In this document: positions 1-8,151 of the stretch, piece after piece
How positions within the stretch are numbered: the first letter of the stretch is position 1
Layout of the letters: each line of letters opens with the position of its first letter
NCBI GenBank assembly: GCA_016871975.1
Contig: VHBM01000023.1
Coordinates: 1 to 18,316, forward strand
Direction of reading: 5' to 3'
Source of the DNA: Nitrososphaerota archaeon
GTDB taxonomy: Archaea > Thermoproteota > Nitrososphaeria > Nitrososphaerales > Nitrosopumilaceae
DNA length: 18,316 bases
Notes under the pieces: model-generated
What the model was told of the DNA's origin: nothing
Databases searched by the model: none
Seen by the model: only the letters and a program-made list of their open reading frames with translations
Program-made: the position numbers and the translations under genes

Positions 1-669
1 GAGCCTCAAGAGGTGCGTAAAATGTTCTCAATACTTGAGATAGGTGTAGATGGTGTTATTTTTGAGACATCATCGATTAGTGAGGTAAGAGAGGCACTGG
101 TTTATCTTGGTTCAGGAAGTTTTGATTTACAGACAGCAAAGATAATTGACATTAAAGGAGTGGGGGACGGCGAGCGAGTCTGTGTAGATACTGCATCGAT
201 GTTACACAAAGGAGAGGGAATGTTAATTGGAAGTAGGGCAAACTTTTTGTTTCTAGTTCATAATGAGTCGGTTGGTTCTTCGTTTACATCGCCTCGACCA
301 TTTAGAGTAAATGCAGGGGCAGTACACTGTTACACGTTATCACCAGATGGCACTACAAGGTATCTATCAGAGCTTGAAACTGGTTCTGAGGTTTTAGTTC
401 TTGATTCAAAAGGAAAAGCACGACGTGCTACTGTTGGAAGATCAAAAATTGAAAGAAGACCAATGCTTATGATAAAAGCCCAAGTAGGGGATGAGGTTGG
501 AGGCATAATAGCTCAAGATGCGGAGACTATACGATTTGTAAAATCAAATGGTCATCTAGTATCTGTAACTCACTTAAAGAAAGGAGATTCGGTTTTAGTA
601 TACTCAAAGCCTGCCGCTGGCAGACATTTTGGCATGGAAGTATCTGATGAGTATATTCTTGAAAAATAG
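1..669 (+). CDS. aroB': 3-dehydroquinate synthase II (archaeal AroB'), 5'-truncated by the window edge
   Basis: C-terminal part of the archaeal-type 3-dehydroquinate synthase, which converts 2-amino-3,7-dideoxy-D-threo-hept-6-ulosonate to 3-dehydroquinate by NAD-dependent oxidative deamination. This is the entry to the shikimate pathway in archaea that lack the DAHP route. The frame is open through base 1 (first codons read E-P-Q-E), so the GTG at 13 is an internal valine. About 222 residues are visible; the family is usually about 340-370. Family stretches seen include ETSSISEVREAL, GMLIGSRANFLFLVH, PFRVNAGAVHCYTL, TVGRSKIERRPMLMI and AGRHFG near the C-terminus. Only 3 bp separate it from the dehydratase gene, so the two are cotranscribed. 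The partner AroA' (aldolase) is not in the window; I would expect it just upstream. Confidence 0.93.
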   Translation, partial: EPQEVRKMFSILEIGVDGVIFETSSISEVREALVYLGSGSFDLQTAKIIDIKGVGDGERVCVDTASMLHKGEGMLIGSRANFLFLVHNESVGSSFTSPRPFRVNAGAVHCYTLSPDGTTRYLSELETGSEVLVLDSKGKARRATVGRSKIERRPMLMIKAQVGDEVGGIIAQDAETIRFVKSNGHLVSVTHLKKGDSVLVYSKPAAGRHFGMEVSDEYILEK

Positions 670-672
670 ACA

Positions 673-1335
673 ATGTCATACAAAACATGTGTTACAATAG
701 CTGAAAAAACGCCAAAAAAATTAATTCAAACTGTAAAAAAAGCTATAAAAAAATCAGATTATGTCGAAATTAGATTTGATTTTCTTAGTCCTAGCCAAGT
801 TCCAGAATCATTAGAATTAGTAAAAAAATATTTGAAAAGATCTGTTTGTACTCTACGACCAAAATCTGAAGGAGGTAAGTTTCTTGGCAGTGAAAACGAA
901 AGATTATCTATTTTGAAATTAATTGCAGAATACAATCCATTTCTTTTAGATGTAGAATATAACACATTAAGAAAAAATAAACAGTTTACCAGATATATTC
1001 AGAAAACAAGAACAAATTTGCTTGTATCATGGCATGATTTTAAGAAAACACCAAACGACTCAACTTTAAATAGAATTCTAAACCAAATGTCAAAATTTTC
1101 AAAAAATATCAAAATAGTAACTACAGCACGCTCAACAAATGACTCTTCACGCGTATTATCGCTGTATAATGTAGCAAAACTGAACCTAATTGCGTTTGCT
1201 ATGGGCGAATATGGCAAAATGTCACGCGTTCTTTGCCTTTTTCTTGGAAGTCCCTACACCTATGTTTCGTTGGGAAAAGCAATAGCACCTGGCCAGTTTA
1301 GTTTAGATGAAATAAAATCTATTATCAAAGTCTAG
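673..1335 (+). CDS. aroD: 3-dehydroquinate dehydratase, type I (AroD)
   Basis: Dehydrates 3-dehydroquinate to 3-dehydroshikimate through a Schiff-base lysine, in the cytosol. The 220-residue length is normal for stand-alone type I enzymes. Visible active-site elements are VEIRFD (E32, R34), TLRPKSEGG (substrate-binding Arg and Glu), LDVEYN, VSWHDF (the catalytic His), IKIVTTA (the Schiff-base Lys), MGEYGKMSR (substrate-binding Arg) and the C-terminal Y-x(7)-APGQ stretch that closes the pocket. The ATG at 673 comes 3 bp after the stop of the synthase gene, with no separate promoter, so it is translated as the second cistron. The sequence is diverged and lysine-rich, but the full set of catalytic residues appears present, so I regard it as functional. 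Confidence 0.95.
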   Translation: MSYKTCVTIAEKTPKKLIQTVKKAIKKSDYVEIRFDFLSPSQVPESLELVKKYLKRSVCTLRPKSEGGKFLGSENERLSILKLIAEYNPFLLDVEYNTLRKNKQFTRYIQKTRTNLLVSWHDFKKTPNDSTLNRILNQMSKFSKNIKIVTTARSTNDSSRVLSLYNVAKLNLIAFAMGEYGKMSRVLCLFLGSPYTYVSLGKAIAPGQFSLDEIKSIIKV

Positions 1336-1365
1336 TTTTCAAAAACTTGAATTTCATGATAAATA

Positions 1366-1373
1366 GTTTAAAT
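1366..1373 (+). promoter_or_regulatory. Probable TATA box for aroE
   Basis: GTTTAAAT lies in the 62-bp gap between aroD and aroE and is centred about 28 bp before the aroE ATG (1398). That is the distance expected if transcription begins at or next to the start codon. No Shine-Dalgarno-like GGAGG precedes the ATG. I infer a leaderless transcript, making aroE the first gene of a second unit. Confidence 0.45.
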
Positions 1374-1397
1374 CAATCTTTTCTTTGACAATTCTAA

Positions 1398-2216
1398 ATG
1401 ACAAAAACTTTTGCTGTGATAGGGGATCCAATTGATCATTCGCTTTCACCAAATATACATAATGCAGCATTTCGAGAACTTGGCCTAGATTGTACATACA
1501 TTGCATATAGAATACCAAAAGGCGAGCTTGCTGCAGGAATTGAGTCCTTAAAATCAATTAAAATTGCAGGATTCAATGTAACAATTCCACACAAAGTTGA
1601 GATGCTAAAATATTTGGATTGGATGGATGACAACTGCATTCTCATAGGTGCAACAAATACAGTATCAAATGATAATGGAAAACTAAAAGGATACAATACT
1701 GACATGGATGGATTTCTTGATCCTATAAAAAAACGAAACATTGCAATAAAGAATTCAAATGTTTTATTGCTTGGTGCAGGAGGAGCTGCCAGAGCAATTG
1801 TTGTTGCTTTTGCTAAAGAAAAAGCATCAAAGATAACAATATCCAACAGAACAAAAGAAAATGCGATAAATCTAGCACATCTGGCTCAAAAACTTGGGAT
1901 CGTTGTAGAGACAAAATCATTTCAAGAAATCGATGCATCTACACAATACAAATTCATTATTAACGCAACTTCAATAGGTCTAAAAAATGAAACCACACCT
2001 ATTCCAAAGGAATGTATCAATAAAGATACGATTGTTTATGATATTGTTTACATGCCAATGAATACAGATCTTATTGTACAGGCAAAGAAAAACAATTCAA
2101 CAATAATTTATGGTTATGAGATGCTTTTAGGACAAGCTGCTCGCTCATTTCAAATATGGCATGGCATTGATGCGCCCTACGATGCCATGAAAAAGGCATT
2201 ACTTGGAGGGTTTTGA
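1398..2216 (+). CDS. aroE: Shikimate dehydrogenase (AroE)
   Basis: NADPH-dependent reduction of 3-dehydroshikimate to shikimate. The 272-residue length is typical. The N-terminal substrate domain carries GDPIDHSLSPNIHNAAF (SLS at 15-17), NVTIPHK with catalytic K66, GATNTV (N87) and GYNTDMDGF with catalytic D102. The Rossmann domain carries GAGGAARA (126-133) and NRT (150-152), where Asn-Arg normally binds the NADP 2'-phosphate, so NADP preference is likely. C-terminal motifs are INATSIG, VYDIVYMP and GYEMLLGQAARSFQIW. The ATG at 1398 fits the family N-terminus and sits 28 bp after a TTTAAAT element. The stop overlaps the start of the shikimate kinase gene (TGATG, 2214-2218), implying translational coupling. 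Confidence 0.97.
   Translation: MTKTFAVIGDPIDHSLSPNIHNAAFRELGLDCTYIAYRIPKGELAAGIESLKSIKIAGFNVTIPHKVEMLKYLDWMDDNCILIGATNTVSNDNGKLKGYNTDMDGFLDPIKKRNIAIKNSNVLLLGAGGAARAIVVAFAKEKASKITISNRTKENAINLAHLAQKLGIVVETKSFQEIDASTQYKFIINATSIGLKNETTPIPKECINKDTIVYDIVYMPMNTDLIVQAKKNNSTIIYGYEMLLGQAARSFQIWHGIDAPYDAMKKALLGGF
2205..2210 (+). promoter_or_regulatory. Shine-Dalgarno site for shikimate kinase
   Basis: GGAGGG lies inside the 3' end of aroE, 5 bp before the ATG at 2216. It is one of the clearest ribosome binding sites in the window. It marks an internal cistron, unlike the first genes of units, which lack one. It supports ATG 2216 over TTG 2213. Confidence 0.6.
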
Positions 2217-3070
2217 TGTCAATAGTAAAAGCTAGCCTTCATGGGGCAATCTCTATAGTTAATGCCATTGCCACAGGAAAAGGAGCTACGCTGGGGGTTT
2301 CGCTTAAGGTAGAGACAGAAGTAGAAGCAACTTCTGGAAAAGGAATAGTGATAGAGTCAGAGACAAAGAATCTTAGTTCGCGACTGATAAACAAAGTCGT
2401 AGAAAAAATAGTACCAAAAAATGATCTTGAAAAAACAAAGATCAGAATCACATTAAATTCTGAAATTCCAACTGGATATGGGCTAAAAAGCTCAAGTGCA
2501 ATATCGTCTGCAGTTGCATTGGCATGTGCAAAATTGTTCAATCCTAGATTAGATGATTCACAGATACTTGTTACAGGAGTCGATGCGTCCATGGAAACCG
2601 GAGTTAGTATTACAGGTGCATATGATGATGCTTGTGCATGTTACTATGGAGGTTTTGTTGTTACTGACAATTACAAAAGAAAAATAGTTCATTCAGAAAA
2701 GGGTCCACGAAACCTCTCAGTCGTAATTTTTATTCCAAAATCACGTAAACGTGGAAATATCAAAAATCTAAAAACGCAAAGTATGATTTTTGAGCAGGCA
2801 TGGAATCTTGCAAAAAATTCTGATTATTGGAATGCTATGATTTTAAATGGACTTGCGACATCGTCAGTCTTAAACTCTGATCCTAGAATAATTGCAGAAC
2901 TTGTTGAGAGAGGTGCGTTGGGAGCATCGGTATCAGGAAATGGCCCTTCCATTGCAGCAGTTGCCAAAAAAGATAACATTTCAAGTATAAAGAAAGTTTT
3001 TTCATCACTTGAAGGAAAAACCGTAGTTTCTGACGTAAATAACAAAAAGGCGGAAGCATATGAACTGTAA
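2216..3070 (+). CDS. aroK: Shikimate kinase, archaeal GHMP-kinase type
   Basis: Phosphorylates shikimate to shikimate 3-phosphate with ATP. It belongs to the GHMP superfamily, not the P-loop AroK/AroL family of bacteria; this replacement is typical of archaea. From the ATG at 2216 it has 284 residues. The GHMP ATP-binding motif PTGYGLKSSSA is at 85-95, TGAYDDA at 133-139, and the third GHMP motif GASVSGNGPS at 236-245. A TTG at 2213 is also in frame, but ATG is preferred: it directly follows the aroE stop and GGAGGG (2205-2210) is well placed before it. The 3' end overlaps aroA by 11 bp. Confidence 0.95.
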   Translation: MSIVKASLHGAISIVNAIATGKGATLGVSLKVETEVEATSGKGIVIESETKNLSSRLINKVVEKIVPKNDLEKTKIRITLNSEIPTGYGLKSSSAISSAVALACAKLFNPRLDDSQILVTGVDASMETGVSITGAYDDACACYYGGFVVTDNYKRKIVHSEKGPRNLSVVIFIPKSRKRGNIKNLKTQSMIFEQAWNLAKNSDYWNAMILNGLATSSVLNSDPRIIAELVERGALGASVSGNGPSIAAVAKKDNISSIKKVFSSLEGKTVVSDVNNKKAEAYEL

Positions 3071-4322
3071 AATTGAAAAATCAAAAATTAGTGGAACATT
3101 AGTTTGTCCACCAAACAAAAGCTATACCCATAGAGCAATTTTTCTAGCATCACTTGCTGATGGAAAAAGCACTATCAAAAATGTGCTTTATTCACGAGAC
3201 ACTAATGCAACCATCTCTGCATGCAAAAGTTTTGGCGCTACAATAATACAAGACAATTCAAACCTCATAGTAAACGGAATCAAAAAAATCAAATCATCTT
3301 CTGAAATCGATGCTTCAAACTCTGGAACAACAATACGCATTGCGGCTGCCATATCGGCTCTAGGTGAAGGAAAAACGGTGCTTTCAGGAGACGAAAGCCT
3401 CAGGCAAAGACCTATGCAACCTATTTTGGATGCGCTAGAATCTATTGGTGCAAAATGTTCATCTAAAAATGGCAAACCGCCACTTGCCATTACAGGCAAA
3501 GTTAGAGGAGGAGAAGTAACAATTCCTGGAAATATATCGAGTCAGTTTGTTTCTGCCTTGATGATAATGAGTCCATTAACAGAAGAAGGTCTTGTTTTGA
3601 ACATAGATGGCGATTTAGTATCAAAACCATATCTTGATGCAACAATTGCAGTTATGAAAAAATTTGGCGTTACTGTAAAGAATATCAAATCATACAAAAA
3701 CTATGCCGTTTCTCAGCAAAAATACAAACCAACGACGTTTATTGTTCCTTCTGATTTTTCGAGTCTTGCCATGTTGCTTTCAGCATCTATCTTAGTTGGA
3801 GATAATATTACAATTAAAACAACAATTGATGAATTACCACAAGCAGATAGAGCAATTTTTGATATTTTAAAAAAATTAGGAGCTACTGTGAATATTGAAA
3901 AAGATATGGTGTCTGTGCAAGCTCAAAACCTAAACGGTGGCAAATTTGATTTGAGTGATTCTCCTGATCTTCTCCCGCCCCTTGCAATTCTTTCACTCAA
4001 ATCTTCAAAGCCAATACACATATTCAATGTGAAACATGCCCGATACAAAGAAACTGATAGAATTGCAATTCTTGCAAGAGAATTAAAAAAGTTAGGCATC
4101 AAGGTGGAAGAAAAAGAAGATGGTTTAATTCTTGAATTAACATCTAAACTACATTCTGCTGATTTGAATTCTGAAAATGATCACAGATTGTTCATGGCAT
4201 TTTGTATTGCAGGAATGTATGTCGGAAACTGTACTGTATCAGATCCAGAGTCAGTTGATGTTTCATATCCTGATTTTATTTCTGATTTTAAGAAAGTTGG
4301 AGGAAAGATTTTACTTTCGTAA
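3060..4322 (+). CDS. aroA: 3-phosphoshikimate 1-carboxyvinyltransferase (EPSP synthase, AroA)
   Basis: Transfers the enolpyruvyl group of phosphoenolpyruvate to shikimate 3-phosphate. The 420-residue length is normal. Motifs in order are PPNKSYTHRA (K20, S21, R25, the shikimate-phosphate and PEP contacts), SNSGTTIR (87-93, the counterpart of bacterial N-A-G-T), DESLRQRPM (111-119), SSQFVSALM, SDSPDLLPPLAIL with the catalytic Asp, RYKETDRI, and the C-terminal NDHRLFMAF. The inside-out two-domain fold is therefore complete. The ATG at 3060 overlaps the shikimate kinase gene by 11 bp, so the two are cotranscribed. A 101-bp gap with a promoter candidate follows before aroC. Confidence 0.96.
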   Translation: MNCKIEKSKISGTLVCPPNKSYTHRAIFLASLADGKSTIKNVLYSRDTNATISACKSFGATIIQDNSNLIVNGIKKIKSSSEIDASNSGTTIRIAAAISALGEGKTVLSGDESLRQRPMQPILDALESIGAKCSSKNGKPPLAITGKVRGGEVTIPGNISSQFVSALMIMSPLTEEGLVLNIDGDLVSKPYLDATIAVMKKFGVTVKNIKSYKNYAVSQQKYKPTTFIVPSDFSSLAMLLSASILVGDNITIKTTIDELPQADRAIFDILKKLGATVNIEKDMVSVQAQNLNGGKFDLSDSPDLLPPLAILSLKSSKPIHIFNVKHARYKETDRIAILARELKKLGIKVEEKEDGLILELTSKLHSADLNSENDHRLFMAFCIAGMYVGNCTVSDPESVDVSYPDFISDFKKVGGKILLS

Positions 4323-4394
4323 TAGTTTAAACTGCAAGTATAATCTAGTCATAAACTCCTTTCAAATGCGTATAACAGTACCAATTAATTATCG

Positions 4395-4401
4395 TTATAA
4401 G
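4395..4401 (+). promoter_or_regulatory. Probable TATA box for aroC
   Basis: TTATAAG is centred at 4398, 26 bp before the TTG start of chorismate synthase at 4424, in the 101-bp aroA-aroC gap. A weak GAGGT (4412-4416) also precedes the TTG, so a leadered transcript from elsewhere remains possible. The gap itself has no other visible feature. Confidence 0.45.
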
Positions 4402-4423
4402 CATCTATGATGAGGTCAAATTA

Positions 4424-5515
4424 TTGGCAGGCAGTTCTATCGGTCAGAGACTAGTTTTAACTAGTTTTGGGGAAAGCCATGGCCGATGTGTAGGTACAGT
4501 GCTTGATGGCTGCCCTGCAGGATTAGAACTGGATGAAAACGACATTCAAAAGATGCTTGATTTAAGAAAGCCTGGTCAATCCCTTGTCTCAACACAAAGA
4601 AAAGAAGAAGACAAAGTAGAGATTCTATCGGGAGTTTTTCGAGGATATACAACTGGTGCACCCATTGCGATGATTATTTGGAATGCTGATCATGATTCAC
4701 GTGCTTATGAACAGCTTAGAACAAAAATGAGACCAGGGCATTCAGATTATCCTGCCTTAATAAAATATAAAAAATTCAACGACTTTCGTGGAGGTGGAAG
4801 ATTTTCTGGAAGACTAACTGCCACTCATGTCATGGGCGGCGCAATTGCACGAAAATTACTTAAAACTACACTTGGTGTTGAGACTAATTCTTACACATCA
4901 CAGATTGGAAAAATACGAGTGCAGAAGGTAACTCAACAAATGATGAAATTAATTTATTCAAACGAGGTACGCTGTCCAGACAAAAATACTGCAAAAAAAA
5001 TGCGAGATGCCATTCTTGTTGCCAGAAAAAAAGGAGACTCTCTTGGAGGCATAATAGAATCAGTTACAATTAATCTGCCAATTGGACTAGGTGAACCAAT
5101 TTTTGGCTCATTAGAATCGGATCTAGGAAAGGCGCTTTACTCAATCCCTGCTGTAAAAGGAATAGAGTTTGGTTCTGGTTTTGTAGGAGCTGAGACATTT
5201 GGTTCTCAAAATAATGATCCTTACATGATAAAAAATGGCAAGGTTGTGACCAAAACTAACAATGCTGGTGGGATACTAGGAGGTCTTTCAAATGGCATGC
5301 CAATAGTTTTACGCATAGCATTCAAGCCGGCTTCATCAATATCGAAAAAGCAATCTACCATCGATATAAAAACAAAAAAGCCCACTAGTCTACAAGTTAC
5401 TGGCAGACATGATCCTTGTGTTGTTCCACGTGCACCACCAGTTGTGGATTCACTAGTTTCGTTAGTTCTAGCGGATCACGCATTGCAAGGTGGCTTCATA
5501 AAACCTGTTTTGTAG
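4424..5515 (+). CDS. aroC: Chorismate synthase (AroC)
   Basis: Makes chorismate from EPSP by 1,4-anti elimination using reduced FMN. The 363-residue length is normal. Visible motifs are SFGESHG (14-20, conserved His19), RPGHSDYPALIKY (103-115, catalytic His106), DFRGGGRFSGRLTA (120-133), GGIIESVT, NNAGGILGGLSNGMPI, FKPASSI and GRHDPCVVPRAPPVVDSL near the C-terminus (from 327). The start is TTG at 4424: it gives M-A-G-S-S-I-G before SFGESHG, the spacing expected for the family. TTG follows GAGGT by 7 bp and a TATA-like TTATAAG by 26 bp. No flavin reductase is seen nearby. The next gene starts 4 bp after the stop. Confidence 0.96.
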   Translation: MAGSSIGQRLVLTSFGESHGRCVGTVLDGCPAGLELDENDIQKMLDLRKPGQSLVSTQRKEEDKVEILSGVFRGYTTGAPIAMIIWNADHDSRAYEQLRTKMRPGHSDYPALIKYKKFNDFRGGGRFSGRLTATHVMGGAIARKLLKTTLGVETNSYTSQIGKIRVQKVTQQMMKLIYSNEVRCPDKNTAKKMRDAILVARKKGDSLGGIIESVTINLPIGLGEPIFGSLESDLGKALYSIPAVKGIEFGSGFVGAETFGSQNNDPYMIKNGKVVTKTNNAGGILGGLSNGMPIVLRIAFKPASSISKKQSTIDIKTKKPTSLQVTGRHDPCVVPRAPPVVDSLVSLVLADHALQGGFIKPVL

Positions 5516-5519
5516 TGTT

Positions 5520-6890
5520 ATGTCACATATAGACGAATTACGAAATAAAGTAGACGAAGTCACGCTTGAAATGATCAAGCTGTTAAAAACACGAACAGAT
5601 ATTGCAAAAGAGATTGGCAATATCAAAAAAAATCTTGGACTTGGCATAACAGATCAAACCAGAGAGGAACAATTACGAGCAAAAATTATTTCATTATGTC
5701 ATGATATAGGACTAGAGGAATCCATTGGTACAAAATTTTTAAACTTTCTATTAACCGAGTCTGTAAAAATTCAGTCAGAAACAAAACAAACGCATCTTTC
5801 AGTTTTTTTAAAAGCAAAGGCACTTGAAGAAGAAGGGAAAAAAATTATCCATATGGAGGTAGGAGAACCTGATTTTTCTCCTCCAAAGATTGTCAAAAAT
5901 GCATTAGAGGAAGTCTATGACAAAGGTTTTGTAAAATATGGTCAAGCCAAGGGGATGCCAGCCTTTCGCACTGCGCTTGCAGAATCAGTTGCCAAACAAC
6001 ATGGAACAAATACAAAACCAGAAAACATCATAGTTTGCCCCGGTGCAAGGTTTGCAGTTTATCTCTCAGTTACAACACTTTTGAATGCAGGTGATGAGGT
6101 AATCGTAATAGAACCTGCATGGCCTGCCTACAGAGAATGTGCACAAAATTCTGGAATAAAGATACGTTCAGTTAAGACTACACTTGAAAACAAATGGGAG
6201 CCATCAGTACAACAAATTTCTGAAGCAATTAATTCTAATACAAAGATGATTGTTTTAAACTATCCAAATAATCCAACAGGTAAAATATTACCACCAAAGC
6301 TTCAAGATAAAATTATAGAACTTGCAATCAAAAATGAGCTCTACATATTAAGTGATGAAATTTATTCACAATACACATACAATAAAGAATGGAAAAGTGT
6401 TCTTTCATACAATTATAAAAAAAGCATTGTCACACAATCATTTTCTAAATCTCACTCAATGACAGGCTTTAGAATAGGTTTTGCGATTGCAGATTCAAAA
6501 ATAATAGACAAAATGGCAAAGCTGCAAGCTTTGTGTTTAACAAATGTATCAGAACCAATGCAATATGTTGCATTACAAGCACTCAAAGCTGATACAAGCA
6601 ATAATTCTATTAACATGAAAACTAGGCTAAATACTGTGATTCAGAAAGCAAAAGATATGAAATTGGATTTTGTTGAGCCTGATGGCGCTATGTATCTATT
6701 TGTAAGATTGGGAAATGATAGTTTTGATGCAACAAAATTTACAAATGAAGCGCTGAATTTTGGACTTGCACTTGCTCCTGGTGAAGCTTTTGGAGATTAC
6801 AAGAATTTTATCAGAATTTCTACAGGCATAGAAGAAAAGAATCTAATGGAAGGGATGTCTCTATTAAAAACGGTACTAGATAAGAAATGA
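5520..6890 (+). CDS. Bifunctional chorismate mutase / class I aminotransferase fusion
   Basis: A 456-residue two-domain protein. Residues 1-88 form an AroQ-type helical chorismate mutase: IDELRNKVDEV (R8), TRTDIAKEIGNIK (R25), and ITDQTREEQL (D45, R48, E49 in the order of the AroQ active site). Residues 92-456 form a PLP-dependent fold I aminotransferase: MEVGEPDFSPP (112-122), YPNNPTG (248-254), LSDEIYSQY (D279, Y282), SQSFSKSHSMTGFRIGF type motif with Schiff-base K310 and R318, and FIRIS near the C-terminus with the carboxylate-binding Arg. The likely job is chorismate to prephenate, then transamination of prephenate or of the downstream keto acid; the sequence does not decide which. The start follows aroC by 4 bp and the end overlaps tyrA by 4 bp (ATGA). 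Confidence 0.93.
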   Translation: MSHIDELRNKVDEVTLEMIKLLKTRTDIAKEIGNIKKNLGLGITDQTREEQLRAKIISLCHDIGLEESIGTKFLNFLLTESVKIQSETKQTHLSVFLKAKALEEEGKKIIHMEVGEPDFSPPKIVKNALEEVYDKGFVKYGQAKGMPAFRTALAESVAKQHGTNTKPENIIVCPGARFAVYLSVTTLLNAGDEVIVIEPAWPAYRECAQNSGIKIRSVKTTLENKWEPSVQQISEAINSNTKMIVLNYPNNPTGKILPPKLQDKIIELAIKNELYILSDEIYSQYTYNKEWKSVLSYNYKKSIVTQSFSKSHSMTGFRIGFAIADSKIIDKMAKLQALCLTNVSEPMQYVALQALKADTSNNSINMKTRLNTVIQKAKDMKLDFVEPDGAMYLFVRLGNDSFDATKFTNEALNFGLALAPGEAFGDYKNFIRISTGIEEKNLMEGMSLLKTVLDKK

Positions 6891-7741
6891 AAAAGAAAAT
6901 TACAATACTTGGAGCTGGAGGAAAAATGGGAAAATGGTTTTCAAATTATTTTCTTGACAAAGGATATGACGTGATTGTTTATGATTCAGAAGCTGAGATT
7001 AAAGGCAAGTCATTTATCAAAGCACAGTCTTTGGTTGGTGCAGTGTTAAATACAGATTATGTAATGCTGTGTACGCCTACAAGACGAACCCCAGAAATTA
7101 TTAGATTAATCGCAAAAGAAATGAAACGAGGTTCTTATATAATTGAGATTTCATCGCATAAAACAAAAACGGCTACCTCGCTTGCAAAAATTCCATCAAA
7201 GGTCAACCCAATATGCATACATCCGATGTTTGGACCAGGAGCAAAAAAAATTGAGAATCAAAATATAATTTCTGTACCAATCAAGGATGCAAAAAAAGAA
7301 CTAGCTGTCGCAAAATCACTTTTCCCTGGAGCAAATTTTGTAACTATTGATGTTATTGAACATGATAAGAAAATTGCAGTAATTTTAGGTTTAACGCATC
7401 TTATTAATTTGGTTTTTGCAAATGTTATCTCAAAAGATGACAAAATTTCTTTAACTGAAAAAATGTCAGGGACTACTTTCAAGGCCCAAAAAATATTAGC
7501 AGAAAGCATACTTACAGAATCACCAGACTTGATTGAAACGATTATTTCAAATCCAGAGATAAGAAAATTTGCCGAAGAGTTCTGGAAAGACTTGGGCAGG
7601 ATACTAACATACATTCAAGAAGCAAAATCAGAACAAATTATCGAATATGTCACTACCTGCCAAAAGGAATTATCAAAAAATGTGAATTTAGAAGAATCTT
7701 ATAAAAAATTAACAACTATGGTAAATGCTATTGAAAAATAA
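6887..7741 (+). CDS. tyrA: Prephenate (or arogenate) dehydrogenase (TyrA)
   Basis: Oxidative decarboxylation of prephenate to 4-hydroxyphenylpyruvate, or of arogenate to tyrosine. The 284-residue length fits a stand-alone TyrA without ACT domain. The N-terminal Rossmann motif GAGGKMGKWF is at 9-18; the first beta strand ends VIVYDSE, whose Asp suggests NAD preference. MLCTPTRRTPEII, IEISSHKT and ICIHPMFGPGA follow, with H112 matching the conserved catalytic-region His of the family. The all-helical C-terminal dimerisation domain is present (LGLTHLINLVFANV, EFWKDLGRI). The start overlaps the stop of the mutase-aminotransferase gene (ATGA), so the pair is translationally coupled. Whether prephenate or arogenate is used depends on what the fused aminotransferase does. 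Confidence 0.92.
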   Translation: MKKKITILGAGGKMGKWFSNYFLDKGYDVIVYDSEAEIKGKSFIKAQSLVGAVLNTDYVMLCTPTRRTPEIIRLIAKEMKRGSYIIEISSHKTKTATSLAKIPSKVNPICIHPMFGPGAKKIENQNIISVPIKDAKKELAVAKSLFPGANFVTIDVIEHDKKIAVILGLTHLINLVFANVISKDDKISLTEKMSGTTFKAQKILAESILTESPDLIETIISNPEIRKFAEEFWKDLGRILTYIQEAKSEQIIEYVTTCQKELSKNVNLEESYKKLTTMVNAIEK

Positions 7742-7746
7742 TCAAT

Positions 7747-8151
7747 ATGCGTGCAACAAAAATTGTAACATGTTTTATCATAAATGAAGACAAAATCCTC
7801 ATCTTAAAGCGAAGTAATAAAGTAAAATCAATGAAAGGACTGTGGGCAGGAGTTAGCGGCATTATAGAAAAAGACGAACTCCCCCTCGCAAGAGCCAAAA
7901 GAGAGATTTTTGAAGAAGTTGGATTGTATGAGGATCAAATCAAGCTTTTAAAATCTGAAAAAGAAATGAGTATAGTTTCTCCTCAATACAAAAACCATGA
8001 ATGGTTAGTCTTTCCTTTCTTATTTAGCACTAAAAATTCGACAATAAAGCTCAATTGGGAGAATTCTGACTATAGATGGATAAGTGTTGATGAGATTAAA
8101 AATTTTGAAACGGTTCCTAGTTTAGATAAGGTCTTGTTCAACCTGCTCTAA
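7747..8151 (+). CDS. Nudix hydrolase
   Basis: A 134-residue single-domain Nudix protein that hydrolyses a nucleoside diphosphate linked to another group. The Nudix box is perfect: residues 38-60 fit G-x5-E-x7-R-E-U-x-E-E-x-G-U, with REIFEEVGL holding the metal-binding glutamates. The rest (FIINEDKILILKRSNK, GLWAGVSG, HEWLVFPFLF, YRWISVDEI) resembles MutT/ADP-ribose pyrophosphatase-like members. The substrate cannot be read from sequence. The ATG lies 5 bp after the tyrA stop, so it belongs to the same transcript, but a role in aromatic synthesis is not implied. The last 30 bp overlap the 3' end of thiC on the other strand. Confidence 0.9.
   Translation: MRATKIVTCFIINEDKILILKRSNKVKSMKGLWAGVSGIIEKDELPLARAKREIFEEVGLYEDQIKLLKSEKEMSIVSPQYKNHEWLVFPFLFSTKNSTIKLNWENSDYRWISVDEIKNFETVPSLDKVLFNLL

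Noticed and set aside
13..669. GTG at 13 as the start of the first gene
   Set aside because: The frame is open to base 1, and the protein lacks the N-terminal third of dehydroquinate synthase II, so the gene is cut by the window edge.
2213..2215. TTG at 2213 as the shikimate kinase start
   Set aside because: ATG at 2216 is one codon later, follows GGAGGG at good spacing and forms the usual TGATG coupling with the aroE stop.
4177..4410. 77-codon + strand frame across the aroA end
   Set aside because: It lies mostly inside aroA in another frame, has a hydrophobic and unstructured composition, and has no family resemblance.
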